Shown here: one piece after another, positions 8,003 through 18,137 of the stretch
Layout of the letters: each line of letters opens with the position of its first letter
Numbering within the stretch: position 1 is the first letter of the stretch
NCBI GenBank assembly: GCA_028293625.1
Contig: JAQGOL010000030.1
Span: 913,313-977,312, forward strand
Origin: Chthoniobacteraceae bacterium
GTDB taxonomy: Bacteria > Verrucomicrobiota > Verrucomicrobiia > Chthoniobacterales > Chthoniobacteraceae
Length of the DNA: 64,000 nucleotides
Direction: 5' to 3'
The notes under the pieces: generated by a model
What the model saw: the letters and a program-made list of their open reading frames with translations, nothing else
Database searches by the model: none
Told to the model about the DNA's origin: nothing
Translations under genes and position numbers: made by a program

Positions 8003-9376
8003 ATGAACTCAAACTCTCTCCAAGAACGACATGCCAGTCTGAGCCGGCGTAATTTCCTTCGCGGCCTGGGCGCATGTTTTGCGTTGCCAGCCCTTGAGTC
8101 GCTGCGGCCGATTAGTGCGATGGCATCCGGCAGTGCGGCAGGCGAAGCCGCTGCGCCGGTGCGCATGGCATTTGTTTACATTCCAAACGGCACGATTCCC
8201 GGCGCATGGTGGCCAGGCGGGGAGGGCGGGACCGGCTTCGAGCTGTCGCGCACATTGGCGCCGCTTGAAAAAGTCCGGCACCAGTTGCAGGTGATCGGCG
8301 GGTTGGAAGATAAAAGCGCCGAACCCGGATCCGATGGAGCCGGCGATCATGCGCGCGCCGGCGGCACATTTCTGACCGGGGTCCGGATTAAAAAAACGGC
8401 GGGATCGGATATTCACGCAGGGGTTTCAATTGACCAGCTGGTGGCCCAGCGGATCGGGCATCTGACCCGGTTTCCTTCGTTGGAACTCACTTGCGATGCG
8501 GTACGCAAGGCCGGCAATTGCGACTCGGGCTATTCCTGCGCATATGAATACAATCTGGCGTGGCGCTCGGCCACCCAGCCGCTTTCCCCCGAGCCGAATC
8601 CGCGCCTGGTATTTGAGCGGCTTTTTGGCGCCGGCACTCGGGGCGAGCGCGTTGAGAACCTAAAGCGCCGGCAATTCGAGGAGCACTCGATCCTCGATTT
8701 TGTCCTGCAGGATGCCAGCACCCTGCAACGCAAACTCAATGGCAGGGACCGGCAGAAACTTGACCAATATTTAACCAGTGTCCGCGAGATTGAAGAGCGA
8801 ATCGAAAAAACCGAGCGAATGCCGGTAGTCAACCCGGAGACTGAGAGTCCGGCGGGGATCCCGGCCAATTTTGAAGAACATATCGCGCTGATGTTCGACA
8901 TGATGTTGCTCGCTTTCCAGACCGATTCGACGCGTGTCGCCACCATGCTGATGGCCGGCGAGGGAAGCAACCGGACCTTTTCCGAACTTGGGTTTTCCGA
9001 AGGGCACCATAATCTGACGCATCATCAGAACCGGGGCGACATGGTCGACAAGGTCAAAGAAATCGATCTTTGGTATGTCAAACAGCTCGCGAAGTTTTTG
9101 GAAAAGATGGATGCCATCCAGGAAACCGGCGGCCAGTCGCTCCTGCACAATTCCATGATTGTCTACGGGTCCGGCAACGCGGACGGCAACCGCCATACCC
9201 ATTCCAACCTGCCGATCCTGCTAGCGGGGTCCGGAGGCGGCGGCTTCAAATCGGGCCGCTATTTGAAAGCCAGGCAGGCGCCGCTCACCAATCTATTCTT
9301 AAACATGAGCGACCGGATGGGAATCCGGGAACTCGAAAAGCACGGGGATTCGACGGGCCGCCTCGATCTGGCGTAA
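8003..9376 (+). CDS. DUF1552 domain protein with Tat signal
   Basis: 457 aa. The N-terminus carries a twin-arginine signal (SRRNFLRGLGACFALPALESL), so it is probably exported folded. The body matches the DUF1552 family: RMAFVYIPNGTIPGAWWP, a conserved HARAGGTFLTG segment, SIDQLVAQRIG, SCAYEYNLAWRSA, LDQYLTSVREIEERI, and the C-terminal NSMIVYGSGNADGNRHTHSNLPILLAGS, which resembles an alkaline-phosphatase/sulfatase-like metal-binding segment. DUF1552 genes nearly always follow DUF1592 cytochrome genes, and here the gap is 3 bp. The biochemical role of the family is not established. Its stop abuts the stop of the convergent trhO gene with no spacer. Length is normal for the family. Confidence 0.92.
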   Translation: MNSNSLQERHASLSRRNFLRGLGACFALPALESLRPISAMASGSAAGEAAAPVRMAFVYIPNGTIPGAWWPGGEGGTGFELSRTLAPLEKVRHQLQVIGGLEDKSAEPGSDGAGDHARAGGTFLTGVRIKKTAGSDIHAGVSIDQLVAQRIGHLTRFPSLELTCDAVRKAGNCDSGYSCAYEYNLAWRSATQPLSPEPNPRLVFERLFGAGTRGERVENLKRRQFEEHSILDFVLQDASTLQRKLNGRDRQKLDQYLTSVREIEERIEKTERMPVVNPETESPAGIPANFEEHIALMFDMMLLAFQTDSTRVATMLMAGEGSNRTFSELGFSEGHHNLTHHQNRGDMVDKVKEIDLWYVKQLAKFLEKMDAIQETGGQSLLHNSMIVYGSGNADGNRHTHSNLPILLAGSGGGGFKSGRYLKARQAPLTNLFLNMSDRMGIRELEKHGDSTGRLDLA

Positions 9377-10279
9377 CTAAACCGCGGGTTCGGGCCGTTT
9401 ATAAACCGCGGTGTCCGAGGTGAGCCCGGAGGCAAGGCACTCGGGACAGAGGCGGTAATCCGGATTTTTCGCCTCAGCTTCTTCATCGACGATCACGAGG
9501 CGATGACAGAGATCATGCAGGCAATTGACAAACCGGGCCGACGGAACGCCGGTATGCGCGCAGCGGCTGATATGGACAAGATTTTCGTCCACACGCACGG
9601 TCATGCGGCGATCAAAGACAAAGCATTCGCCCAGCCAGTGCTCGTTTCCGAACTGCTCCTGGTAAGTCATAATGCCGCCGTGGAGCTGAAAGACGTTTTT
9701 AAATCCACGATTGCGAAAGAGCGCGGATGCTTTCTCGCATCGGATGCCGCCCGTGCAATACATGAGCACTTTTTTCTCTTTGAGATGCTCAAGACGCCCC
9801 AGGTAATCGGGCAGATCCCGAAACTGTTCGATGTCGCACACCACCGCATTCTCGAACTTGCCAGCGGTCGATTCATACGAGTTGCGCACATCGACCAGCA
9901 CGATATCGGGATCCTCCTCGATGGTTTTTTTCCATTCCGCCGGGCTCAGATGATTATCGTGGTCGGAGACAATTTCCGGCCCGGCTTTCAAGGCGACAAT
10001 CTCGGGACGCACCTTGATGACGAGCTTTGAAAAAGTGGCAGGCGTGCCGGCGCTCACTTTCATTTCGATATCGGAGAATCGGGAGTCGGCCCGCAATTCG
10101 GCCACATAACGCTCCACGCTTCGCTCCTCACCAACCAGGGTGCCGTTGATTCCTTCGGTCGCAATCAGGAGCCGCCCTTTGAGTTCGAGCTCGGTGCAGA
10201 GGAGGCGTTGCGCGGCGGCGAAAGCGTCGGGATCGGCAATCGGAACGTATTTATAAAAAAGGATGACCGGACAAACCAT
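9377..10279 (-). CDS. trhO: tRNA uridine(34) hydroxylase (rhodanese family, TrhO/YceA)
   Basis: About 300 aa starting at ATG 10277-10279 (MVCPVILFYKYV). The open frame upstream enters the 3' end of the hybrid kinase gene and is rejected as coding. The N-terminal UPF0176 domain (GRLLIATEGINGTLVG) is followed by a rhodanese domain with active-site loop CTGGIRCEKA; family members use this cysteine in making 5-hydroxyuridine at tRNA position 34. The C-terminus has the family's cysteine-rich segment (HISRCAHTGVPSARFVNC, CHRLVIVDEEAE, RLCPECL). It lies 49 bp downstream of the chemosensory operon's last gene and may be read through from it, though the function is unrelated. Confidence 0.93.
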   Translation of the reverse strand: MVCPVILFYKYVPIADPDAFAAAQRLLCTELELKGRLLIATEGINGTLVGEERSVERYVAELRADSRFSDIEMKVSAGTPATFSKLVIKVRPEIVALKAGPEIVSDHDNHLSPAEWKKTIEEDPDIVLVDVRNSYESTAGKFENAVVCDIEQFRDLPDYLGRLEHLKEKKVLMYCTGGIRCEKASALFRNRGFKNVFQLHGGIMTYQEQFGNEHWLGECFVFDRRMTVRVDENLVHISRCAHTGVPSARFVNCLHDLCHRLVIVDEEAEAKNPDYRLCPECLASGLTSDTAVYKRPEPAV

Positions 10280-10328
10280 AGTCCCGCCGGTCATAGCCGA
10301 GGAAGGAGGACGATGCAATCCACTCGAT

Positions 10329-12428
10329 TTAATGCACGGCTTCGGGCACGGGTCCCCATTGCTCCAGAGCAGCTTTGAGGGCCTCCACCCGGACCGGTTT
10401 GGAAATGTAATCGTCCATGCCGGCTTCCAGGCAACGCTCACGGTCGCCCTGCATCGCATTGGCCGTCATGGCGATCAGGCGGGGCCGGGGCTGGCCATCG
10501 ACCGGCCATTCCGCCAAAATCCGGCGCGCGGCCTCGTCTCCGTCCATTTCCGGCATCTGCAGGTCGAGAAAAATGATGTCGTATGATTTGGATTCGAGCG
10601 CCTGAAGGACTTCGAGCCCGTTGGCGACCGTATCGACCGTATAACCGAGGCGGCCAAGCAGCATGATAGCCACCTTCTGATTTACCGCGCTGTCATCGGC
10701 CACCAGCAATCGCAATGGGAGGCGGACCGCCAGATCGCGCTCAAAGATTGAAGCGGCCGGGGCACGTTTTTCCTGGCGCGAACCGCCGCTCAAAGCGCGT
10801 TCAATTCCTTCCAGCAACTGGGCGGGACGAATCGGTTTTAAAACGTATCCGCTGACGGCCAGAGACTCGATTTCACCAGGGCGAAAACGATTGGAAGAAA
10901 GCAGGAGCAAGGGAGCATGGCGGGCGCCGGGCAGGGCGCGCAACCGGCCAATCAACTGCGGAACGTCGTCCTCGAGGCAAAGCAATTCGTAATCGAGCAG
11001 GAGCAGATCGTAGCCCGGCGTTTCCTTCGCAAGCATGCTGGAGGCGGCGTCAAGGCTTTCGGCTTCATCCAACGTGAAGTCCCATATCCCGGCAAACTGC
11101 GCCATCGCGGTGCGCTGGGTGGCGTTGTCTTCAAGCATGAGCACGCGCTTGCAGGAAGCCAGCGGCCCTTGTTTCCATGCAGGTGCTTCCTCCACGCCCG
11201 GCCGCGCCAGGATGGTAAACTGGAATTTGGAACCGAGACCGCTTGCACTTTCCACCCACATGGAGCCGCCCATGAGTTCAGCGAGCCGTTTGCTGATCGC
11301 TAATCCAAGGCCAGTGCCTCCAAAATGGCGTGTCGTAGAGCTATCGACCTGGCTAAACGATTTGAAGAGCCGGTTCTGCTTATCGAGCGGGATGCCAATG
11401 CCGGTATCGGCCACGGTAAAGTGAATCTCAATCTCCCCCGCGTGCGCCGCCGGCTTGGCGTCGACGCAAACCACAACTTCTCCGTGCTCGGTAAACTTAA
11501 TCGCGTTTCCAATCAAATTGACGAGCACCTGGCGCAGCCGCGTCACGTCCCCGATAAAAACCGCAGGGGCGCCGGGATCAATCAGGATGACAAGATCAAG
11601 CCCTTTGTCGGCGGCTTTGGAGGCGAGAAGTTCCATCGCTTCCTCCACACATTCGCGCAGGTTGTAAGGGTGGGTTTCAAGTTCGATCCTGCCCGATTCA
11701 ATCTTCGAGAAATCGAGGATGTCGTTGATGATGGTCAAAAGGCTTTCGCTTGAATTGCGAATGATTTCAACAAACTCGTGCTGTTCATTGCTGAGGGCAG
11801 TGTCAAGCAGGAGGGTTGTCATGCCGATGACCCCGTTCATCGGGGTGCGGATTTCGTGGCTCATGTTGGCCAGAAACTCGGACTTGGCGCGCGTGGCTTC
11901 CTCCAGTTTTTGGTTGAGGGAAATGAGGGCCGTATTGCTGTCGACCAGCTGTTGCTGGCTTTCGCGCAACGCACGATAAGCGGCGTCGCGCTGCACTTGG
12001 TTGAGGTAAGCCTTGGAATGATGCCGAAGCCGGGCAATCAACTCGACCCGCTCAGGCAGCTTGACCAGATAATCGTTGGCGCCGGCGGCGAATGCCTCGC
12101 TTTTGACAGCGGCATCGTCCTTGGTGGAAAGAACGATGATCGGGATATCCTGCGTGGCACGGTTGGCGCGATATTGCCGCACCAGAGTCAGTCCATCGAC
12201 GCCCGGCATCACGAGATCCTGCAGGATAACCGTAGGCTTGAGCCGCTCGGCCAGCTTGACGGCCTCCATTGGGTTTGAACAATAATGGAAATCGAGATCA
12301 GGCTGATTGGCCAAAGCGCGACGGATGGCTTCCCCGACCATGGCCTGATCGTCGACAAGCAATACCATGACTCCATAATAATGGGAGGGCGGGGCATTCA
12401 TTGGCGCAGGGGTGTCAGACTCACTCAT
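10329..12428 (-). CDS. Hybrid histidine kinase with WspR-like N-terminal receiver
   Basis: 699 aa with the order receiver - kinase - receiver - receiver. Receiver 1 (about residues 20-140) has [13 protein letters not shown], phospho-acceptor region [16 protein letters not shown] and [12 protein letters not shown]. Receiver and following linker ([15 protein letters not shown]) closely resemble Pseudomonas WspR, which continues into a GGDEF diguanylate cyclase. Here a HisKA domain follows ([15 protein letters not shown]), then HATPase ([28 protein letters not shown]). Receiver 2 ([19 protein letters not shown]) is somewhat divergent; receiver 3 ([31 protein letters not shown]) is typical. It sits where wspR would sit, last in the operon and 10 bp after cheB. 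Output is probably phosphotransfer to an unlinked partner; no DNA-binding or GGDEF domain is present. Confidence 0.93.
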   Translation of the reverse strand: MSESDTPAPMNAPPSHYYGVMVLLVDDQAMVGEAIRRALANQPDLDFHYCSNPMEAVKLAERLKPTVILQDLVMPGVDGLTLVRQYRANRATQDIPIIVLSTKDDAAVKSEAFAAGANDYLVKLPERVELIARLRHHSKAYLNQVQRDAAYRALRESQQQLVDSNTALISLNQKLEEATRAKSEFLANMSHEIRTPMNGVIGMTTLLLDTALSNEQHEFVEIIRNSSESLLTIINDILDFSKIESGRIELETHPYNLRECVEEAMELLASKAADKGLDLVILIDPGAPAVFIGDVTRLRQVLVNLIGNAIKFTEHGEVVVCVDAKPAAHAGEIEIHFTVADTGIGIPLDKQNRLFKSFSQVDSSTTRHFGGTGLGLAISKRLAELMGGSMWVESASGLGSKFQFTILARPGVEEAPAWKQGPLASCKRVLMLEDNATQRTAMAQFAGIWDFTLDEAESLDAASSMLAKETPGYDLLLLDYELLCLEDDVPQLIGRLRALPGARHAPLLLLSSNRFRPGEIESLAVSGYVLKPIRPAQLLEGIERALSGGSRQEKRAPAASIFERDLAVRLPLRLLVADDSAVNQKVAIMLLGRLGYTVDTVANGLEVLQALESKSYDIIFLDLQMPEMDGDEAARRILAEWPVDGQPRPRLIAMTANAMQGDRERCLEAGMDDYISKPVRVEALKAALEQWGPVPEAVH

Positions 12429-12438
12429 TGAAACAGCA

Positions 12439-13464
12439 TTATCGGGGATCGGAATTCAAAGCACGAATCAGTCTAGGCGCGATATGATCTATGGGCAAAA
12501 TTTCAACCGCGGCATCGACGGTTGCCGCGGCTTTTGGCATGCCATAAACGGCGCAGCTTGCCTGGTCCTGGGCAATGGTGAAATGGCCCTGGTTCCGCAG
12601 CGCCTTCAAACCGAGCGCGCCATCCCGGCCCATTCCGGTTAACAGCACGCCGATGACTTCCCCATGCCAAAACTGAGTGACGCTTTGGAAAAAAACGTCG
12701 ACCGATGGGCGGTAGACATAATCGACCGGCTCAGCGGTATAAGAGAGCTGGCCCGCTTCGGTCAGGCTCAAATGATCACACGTGCCAGCCAGCAACGCGA
12801 CGCCCTGCGTTGGGGATTCCCCTTCTTTTGCCACCCGGACCGGCAACGGGCATTGATTTCCGAGCCACTCGGCCATGCCTGCGGCAAATTGCGCATCAAC
12901 ATGCTGGATCAGCACGATGGCGGCCGGAAAATCCTTCGGCAAACCTGCAAGCAATTTGGCCAGCGCGGCGGGACCGCCAGCGGAAGATCCGATCGCCACC
13001 AGCCGGTTTCGCCCGGAGGCGGCTGAACGCAGGCTGCGTTGCAGGCCGGGCGCGCGGCTCTCCTGTTTTCCGGCGATCAGCCCTTCAATAATATCAAGCT
13101 TGGTCAGCAACGCCCCGGCGCTGGCCTTCGGATTTTTTCCGCCCAGGGTCGGGGTATCGACAGCGTCGAGCGCTCCGTGGCCCATTGCTTCAAATACCCG
13201 CCATGCATTGGCCCCAACGCTGACTGTCACCACCAGGATCGCGCATGGGCAATTGACCATGATCCGGCGGGTAGCCTCCACGCCATCCATGCCGGGCATG
13301 AGAAGATCCATCAGCACGAGATCCGGAGGTTGTTTGGCGCAAAGCTCGACCGCTTCGGCGCCGCTTGTGGCAGTCCAAAGGATGCGATGTTTGGGTTTGG
13401 AGGTGACCACGCGCCGCAGCGCCTCAATGACCATCGGCACATCATTGACGATCGCGATCCTCAT
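12439..13464 (-). CDS. cheB: Chemotaxis protein-glutamate methylesterase (WspF-like CheB)
   Basis: 341 aa. An N-terminal receiver ([56 protein letters not shown]) is followed by a CheB methylesterase domain. The catalytic residues are recognisable: Ser in [12 protein letters not shown], His in [11 protein letters not shown], Asp in [14 protein letters not shown]. The receiver wording, including [11 protein letters not shown], is very close to WspF rather than flagellar CheB. The enzyme removes methyl groups from MCP glutamates to reset sensitivity. Its ATG overlaps the cheA stop by 4 nt (ATGA), implying translational coupling. A missing or inactive WspF locks Wsp systems on in Pseudomonas; here it looks intact. 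Confidence 0.95.
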   Translation of the reverse strand: MRIAIVNDVPMVIEALRRVVTSKPKHRILWTATSGAEAVELCAKQPPDLVLMDLLMPGMDGVEATRRIMVNCPCAILVVTVSVGANAWRVFEAMGHGALDAVDTPTLGGKNPKASAGALLTKLDIIEGLIAGKQESRAPGLQRSLRSAASGRNRLVAIGSSAGGPAALAKLLAGLPKDFPAAIVLIQHVDAQFAAGMAEWLGNQCPLPVRVAKEGESPTQGVALLAGTCDHLSLTEAGQLSYTAEPVDYVYRPSVDVFFQSVTQFWHGEVIGVLLTGMGRDGALGLKALRNQGHFTIAQDQASCAVYGMPKAAATVDAAVEILPIDHIAPRLIRALNSDPR

Positions 13465-15716
13465 TCGTTTGCCTCTCCGATTAAATCGACGACCGCCTGG
13501 AGCAATGTCTCGTCGTGAAAACTTCCCTTGGTCAAATAATAATCCGCGCCCGCCTCAAGCCCGCGGCGCCGGTCCTCCTCGCGGTCTTTGTAAGAAACCA
13601 CCATCATGGGGAGCGTTTTGAGATTGGGATCTTTTTTGATAAGCGTGACCAGTTCGATACCGTCCATTCGAGGCATGTCTATATCGGTAACGACAAGATC
13701 AAAATGACCTGTCCGCACTGCGTTCCAGCCATCCATCCCATCGACGGCCACTTCCACCTCGTAACCACGGCTGCCAAGAAGCTTGCGTTCCAACTCCCTC
13801 ACCGTGAGTGAGTCATCAACCACCAGCACTCGTTTCCGGGGCTTGGTGTCGGCCGTGGCCGCTCCGGTGCAGACCTTGCTCAGCTGCCCGCCAACGATCA
13901 GTTTTTCCACCGAACGAATCAAATCCTCGGCATCGATGATCAGGACCGGCGATCCATCCTCCATGAGTGCGCCGGCGGAGATATCCTTGATTTTGCCAAG
14001 CTGCGGATCAAGCGGTTGGACGACGAGCTCGCGTTCACCAATAAAGCGATCAACAACAAGGCCATAAGTGCCGTTTAAATTCCCCAGGACAATAACGGCA
14101 GGGTCATCATCGGGAAGGCGCGAACCCTCTCCGCCCAGCAACTGGCTGGCTGTGACCAGGCCGACCGGGTTTCCCCCAAAGTTGAAATACTGCCGGCCTT
14201 CGAGCATCTCGATCTCTTTTTTTGGAACCTTGAGAGTGCGCGCAATGCAAGCCAGGGGGAATGCATACGGCTGGCCGCCGATATCGGCCAAAAGCGCGCG
14301 CACGACTGAAAGGGTGACCGGCAATTGCAGTTGAAAACGCGCTCCCCTGCCCGGTTCGGAATAGACGCGCACCGTGCCGCGCACCTGTTTGACCATGTCC
14401 TGGACAACATCGAGTCCGACGCCGCGACCCGAGATCTCGGTGACGGTATCCTTCATGGTGAAGCCGGGCAGAAAGAGGAATTCAAGCAGTTCGGCCTCGC
14501 TCAAATTCCAAGCCGCTTCCGAGCTGGTGAGATGACGCGCAATGACGGCCTGGCGCACTTTCTCAAGCGGAATGCCGCAGCCGTCATCGGCGATGATAAT
14601 CTGGAGCACGCCTGCGCTATGGCGTGCTTCCAGGCGAAGCACTCCTTCGGCCGGCTTGCCGTTTGCCACGCGGTCGCGCGGGGTTTCGAGTCCGTGATCA
14701 AGGGCGTTGCGCAGGAGATGTCCAAGCGGCGCATCGAGTTTTCCCAGGATGTCGCGATCGACCTGCGTCGATTCCCCAACAATCTCCAGCCGGACCTGTT
14801 TGCCCAATGCGCTCGCAAGATCGCGCACCATGCGGGGAAACCGTTGCACCCCGTCGGCAAACGGACGCATCCGGCAGGCGAGTGCTTCATCGTAGAGCCG
14901 GCGCGCCAGCCAGCCCGAGCGCCGATCGAACATTTCCAAATCAATGAGGCGATCGGATAAAAACTGTTTGCATTCCAAAGCGCTCCGCCGCGCTTCGTTC
15001 AACGCGGTCTGGGCCTGTTCACTCAGCTTTTCCTCCAACAAAGCGACGCGCAACGATTCGATCGTCCGGATTGACTCATACTGCATTCGCTTAAGACGAA
15101 GCAGCGATTGGGAGAACGGCCTTAGCCAGCGCGATTCGACGAGTGATTCGCCGGCAAGACCAAGCAGCCGGTTCAGGTTTTCCGCCGTCACGCGCAGGAC
15201 ACGGTCCGCATTTTCCTTGGCCGTGGAAGTCAGCGGGGAAATCTCCACGGGATCTTCAGTGATCGACGCCGGCAAAACTGTGGCCGGCAAATCCCCTGGT
15301 TCATCCTTTGCCTCCAGAAGCCGGGCCAGCTTCGAGAGAAACGCGTCAATCTCCGGCTTTTTTTCTTCAGTCCATTGAGTGACATCGGCATCCGGGGTCC
15401 TGGCGATGCGTCCTAGAAGATCGACTCCGTGAAGGAGTTGATTGATCTGGTTTTGAGCGAGAACAACCCGGCCCTCCTGAGCGGCGACAAAACAATCCTC
15501 CATCGCGTGGCTGACTGTCACCCCGACGGTGAGCCCGACGATCTGCGCCGCGCCTTTCAAGGAATGGGCGGCGCGCATGCAAGCTTCCAGCTGGACGGCA
15601 GCGGTCGGTTCGCGCTCCAGGGCAAGCAGGCCGGCCGTCATCACTTCGCTCTGACTTTCCGTTTCAAGACGGAAAAGATCGAGCATTGAAAACTGACTTA
15701 GGTCGTCATCGCTCAT
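13461..15716 (-). CDS. cheA: Chemosensory histidine kinase CheA-receiver fusion (WspE-like)
   Basis: 751 aa from ATG 15714-15716, chosen because it forms an ATGA overlap with the preceding cheW stop and gives the WspE-like start MSDDDLSQFSMLDLFRLE; the longer frame up to 15785 lies inside cheW. Domains: HPt with phospho-His in RAAHSLKGAAQIVG; dimerisation helices; HATPase (LLRNALDHGLETPRDR, IADDGCGIPLEKV, ISGRGVGLDVV); CheW-like P5 coupling domain; and a C-terminal receiver (VLVVDDSLTVRELE, LVVTDIDMPRMDG, ADYYLTKGSF). It autophosphorylates when the MCP-CheW array signals and passes phosphate to CheB and to the terminal hybrid kinase's first receiver. The fused receiver may act as a phosphate sink. 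Confidence 0.95.
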   Translation of the reverse strand: MSDDDLSQFSMLDLFRLETESQSEVMTAGLLALEREPTAAVQLEACMRAAHSLKGAAQIVGLTVGVTVSHAMEDCFVAAQEGRVVLAQNQINQLLHGVDLLGRIARTPDADVTQWTEEKKPEIDAFLSKLARLLEAKDEPGDLPATVLPASITEDPVEISPLTSTAKENADRVLRVTAENLNRLLGLAGESLVESRWLRPFSQSLLRLKRMQYESIRTIESLRVALLEEKLSEQAQTALNEARRSALECKQFLSDRLIDLEMFDRRSGWLARRLYDEALACRMRPFADGVQRFPRMVRDLASALGKQVRLEIVGESTQVDRDILGKLDAPLGHLLRNALDHGLETPRDRVANGKPAEGVLRLEARHSAGVLQIIIADDGCGIPLEKVRQAVIARHLTSSEAAWNLSEAELLEFLFLPGFTMKDTVTEISGRGVGLDVVQDMVKQVRGTVRVYSEPGRGARFQLQLPVTLSVVRALLADIGGQPYAFPLACIARTLKVPKKEIEMLEGRQYFNFGGNPVGLVTASQLLGGEGSRLPDDDPAVIVLGNLNGTYGLVVDRFIGERELVVQPLDPQLGKIKDISAGALMEDGSPVLIIDAEDLIRSVEKLIVGGQLSKVCTGAATADTKPRKRVLVVDDSLTVRELERKLLGSRGYEVEVAVDGMDGWNAVRTGHFDLVVTDIDMPRMDGIELVTLIKKDPNLKTLPMMVVSYKDREEDRRRGLEAGADYYLTKGSFHDETLLQAVVDLIGEANE

Positions 15717-16438
15717 GAGAGGCTGCGGTTTAAGGTATAAAAGAGGAGTTCGGCATCGAGCAGTCCAACCGACTTCTCCCGCCAAATCCCAACGGCATGG
15801 GTATAAGTGGCCGTGGCCTTTGCCACTGTTGAGGGGAGAGCCTTGATGTCGGAGGAGGAAAATCGATGCGTGCCGAAGACTTCATCCACTGGAAAAACCA
15901 CACGGTTTCCTTCCCGTTGAAGCACCACCAGGCGTTTGCCCCGGGCCGGATTTTTCCCAGCGCCCGATTCATCGCCGGCATCCATCCCGAGCACGTGGCT
16001 GAGGGAAACACAGACCGTTAATTCGCCGCGCACATTAACCAGGCCGAGCACCACATTGTTGCGCCGATGCGGCAGCGTATGAATCGGACGCAGATCGGCG
16101 ACTTCTTTAAAAAGCACGGTCGGCAATGCGAGCCACTCGCTGCCTACGCGGAAGATGAGCAACGAATGGAGGCCAGGTTCGCTTACCTCTTTTTCCCGGG
16201 CAAAATGGCGCGTCCAATCCGCCCGCTGCTCGGCGCGCAACTCGCCATCAAGGAGTTCGGTGGCGGCCTTTGAATAAACCGGGCAATTGCGGCAATGCAC
16301 ATGAGCGGCCAGTTCGGGACACGATTGGTCGCCGCGGACACCAATCTTATTCCAACAATCATTGAGCTGAAATCCAGCGGTTGCTGATGCAGCGGATGCC
16401 TCTCCACGGAGGGAGCTTGAATTGTCGCGATCGTTCAT
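15713..16438 (-). CDS. cheW: CheW-type coupling protein with Cys-rich N-terminus (WspD-like)
   Basis: 241 aa, longer than a plain CheW (about 150-170). The N-terminal about 95 residues contain DCWNKIGVRGDQSCPELAA and VHCRNCPVYSKAA, the Cys-bearing segment typical of WspD; four cysteines in a short span could bind metal or serve a structural role. The C-terminal part is a CheW fold (LLIFRVGSEWLALP, IHTLPHRRNNVVLGLVNVRG). CheW links MCP tips to the CheA P5 domain. A Wsp operon carries two CheW genes flanking cheR, exactly as here. The stop overlaps the cheA ATG by 4 nt. Confidence 0.93.
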   Translation of the reverse strand: MNDRDNSSSLRGEASAASATAGFQLNDCWNKIGVRGDQSCPELAAHVHCRNCPVYSKAATELLDGELRAEQRADWTRHFAREKEVSEPGLHSLLIFRVGSEWLALPTVLFKEVADLRPIHTLPHRRNNVVLGLVNVRGELTVCVSLSHVLGMDAGDESGAGKNPARGKRLVVLQREGNRVVFPVDEVFGTHRFSSSDIKALPSTVAKATATYTHAVGIWREKSVGLLDAELLFYTLNRSLS

Positions 16439-16449
16439 ACGGAGCTGGT

Positions 16450-17667
16450 TCAGAGCCGCCTGGCACGGTTTCGCAGCACTTGTGCCCCGGACGCATTGCC
16501 TTGTTTCTCCAAAATAAATGCGAGGTGAAGCAGCGATTCGTGATGGCTTGGATTCAGGTAGAGCGCTTTTCGATAATCGCCGATTGCTTCATCGAGTTCC
16601 CCGGCGGCGTCGTGAATGAGACCCATCAGGTAATAGACCTGGGCGGACGGTCCATGCGTTTTCATGTAAGCCGCGCAAAGAACGCCCGCTTCGCCAAGTC
16701 TCCCCTGGTCAGCCAGACGCGTCGCCGCTTCAAGAGGATGCGATGTGGCAACCGCGGCCTGCTGGGGCAACACGGTTTTTACCGCGGGACGGCTGGCCAT
16801 TCCCAGGCGCACCGGCGGAACGAAAACCGGCCGCCTGACGATTGCCTCCCGCGGCGGCGCTTTAACAACCGGCACGGCCGGAGTCTCTTTTTTAAACGCA
16901 AATGCGAGCGGGATTTTTGCCGAGGCAAACCCGTGGCTTAAAAGGAGCCCGCTCTCCGATGGCCCGACAAAGAGGATGCCACCGGGAGCCAGCAGCCGGC
17001 TCAACAGCGCGATGGCACGCTCCTGCGTCGGCCTGTCGAAGTAGATGAGCACGTTGCGGCAAAAAATAATGTCATAGGTTTCCGCGCCACTCAGAAAACC
17101 AGGATGCAGCATGTTGCCTTGCTCAAAACGGACCTGGGAACGCACCGATTCGCTGAGCCGGTGGGCGCCCTCGTGCGGTTCAAAAAAACGATCCCGGAAA
17201 ACGACGTCCTTGCCGCGAAATGAATTTTTACCGTAAATACCTCGACGCGCAATAACCAGGGCGCGCTCGCTGATATCAAAAGCATCCACGCGGAATTTAC
17301 TCAGCGGCAGGCCGGCATCCTGAAGCGCCATGACCATGGTGAACGGTTCTTCGCCGGTGGAACACGGGAGACTCAAAAGGCGCAGGACTTTCTCAGGATG
17401 GGCCGGCCACCACTGCTGGACCGCGACCCGGGCAAGCGTGGCGAAGGCTTCACGGTCGCGAAAGAACCATGTTTCAGGCACAACGACCGCTTCAATGAGC
17501 TGCTGAAGTTCCGTTGGGGATTGGGAAACAAAATCCCAATACGTAGCGAGATCCGCGCACTGGCATGCGGCGCTCCGTTCAGACACGGCGCGGCGAATCA
17601 TGGAGGGCCCGATGGAGGCGGCATCCATCCCCATCGTCTTATTTAATAGCTCTTCAAAAATAACCAT
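16450..17667 (-). CDS. cheR: MCP methyltransferase CheR with TPR tail (WspC-like)
   Basis: 405 aa. The N-terminal about 270 residues are CheR: a helical start, IEAVVVPETWFFRDREAF, the SAM-binding region LLSLPCSTGEEPFTMVMAL, and YDIIFCRNVLIYFDRPTQE. A linker rich in Pro, Val and Ala (about 270-320) leads to TPR-like repeats at the C-terminus (AQVYYLMGLIHDAAGELDEA, LYLNPSHHESLLHLAFILEK). The CheR-TPR build is characteristic of WspC. It methylates glutamates on the MCPs. Its ATG overlaps the upstream cheW stop by one base (TGATG). Confidence 0.95.
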   Translation of the reverse strand: MVIFEELLNKTMGMDAASIGPSMIRRAVSERSAACQCADLATYWDFVSQSPTELQQLIEAVVVPETWFFRDREAFATLARVAVQQWWPAHPEKVLRLLSLPCSTGEEPFTMVMALQDAGLPLSKFRVDAFDISERALVIARRGIYGKNSFRGKDVVFRDRFFEPHEGAHRLSESVRSQVRFEQGNMLHPGFLSGAETYDIIFCRNVLIYFDRPTQERAIALLSRLLAPGGILFVGPSESGLLLSHGFASAKIPLAFAFKKETPAVPVVKAPPREAIVRRPVFVPPVRLGMASRPAVKTVLPQQAAVATSHPLEAATRLADQGRLGEAGVLCAAYMKTHGPSAQVYYLMGLIHDAAGELDEAIGDYRKALYLNPSHHESLLHLAFILEKQGNASGAQVLRNRARRL

Positions 17668-18128
17668 CAGCGTTGGGAGAGCTCTTGAAACAGGAGTTCA
17701 CGCACCGACCCGGGCAAAAGCTTGGCGGCTTCAATCCATTGGATCATGCCGCGGGCAGTGGCCGCCACGGGGCCGAGATACGGCGCGGCGCGATTGGCGA
17801 TGCCCGGGTCGGCAAAGTCCGACCGTTCAAGTCGCACGGTTTCAGTCACTTTTTCAGCGATCAACCCAAGCAAGCGCGTGCCGCCATGGGAATCGGGGTA
17901 ATTGACCAAAATGATGCGCGTGCTCAGGCGGACGGCTGCCGGACGCCCGAGAGTCAGCGCGCTCAAGTCAATGACCGGGACAATATCCCCGCGATAGTTG
18001 AGTATGCCGGCGACGCCGGCGGCAGCCAGCGGGATTTGCTTGATACTAAGGAAAGGGACAACCTCAGCCACTTGCCCGGCTTCGAGCGCGTAGCAGTCCG
18101 GGCCGAGGTGAAATAGAAGGAAAAGCAT
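17667..18128 (-). CDS. cheW: CheW-type coupling protein (WspB-like)
   Basis: 153 aa, a plain single-domain CheW: LLFHLGPDCYALEAGQVAEV, LAAAGVAGILNYRGDIVPVID and STRIILVNYPD. It is the first of two coupling proteins in the operon and directly follows the MCP genes (9-bp gap). Having two different CheWs is normal for Wsp arrays. Stop TGA shares one base with the cheR start. No unusual residues noted. Confidence 0.93.
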   Translation of the reverse strand: MLFLLFHLGPDCYALEAGQVAEVVPFLSIKQIPLAAAGVAGILNYRGDIVPVIDLSALTLGRPAAVRLSTRIILVNYPDSHGGTRLLGLIAEKVTETVRLERSDFADPGIANRAAPYLGPVAATARGMIQWIEAAKLLPGSVRELLFQELSQR

Positions 18129-18137
18129 GGAAAGGGT

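Noticed and set aside
10280..10459. N-terminal extension of trhO by 60 codons
   Set aside because: Runs into the hybrid kinase gene; the conserved family start is at 10279.
15717..15785. Longer N-terminus of the CheA protein
   Set aside because: Covers the 3' end of cheW; the ATGA overlap at 15713-15716 and WspE similarity favour the shorter start.
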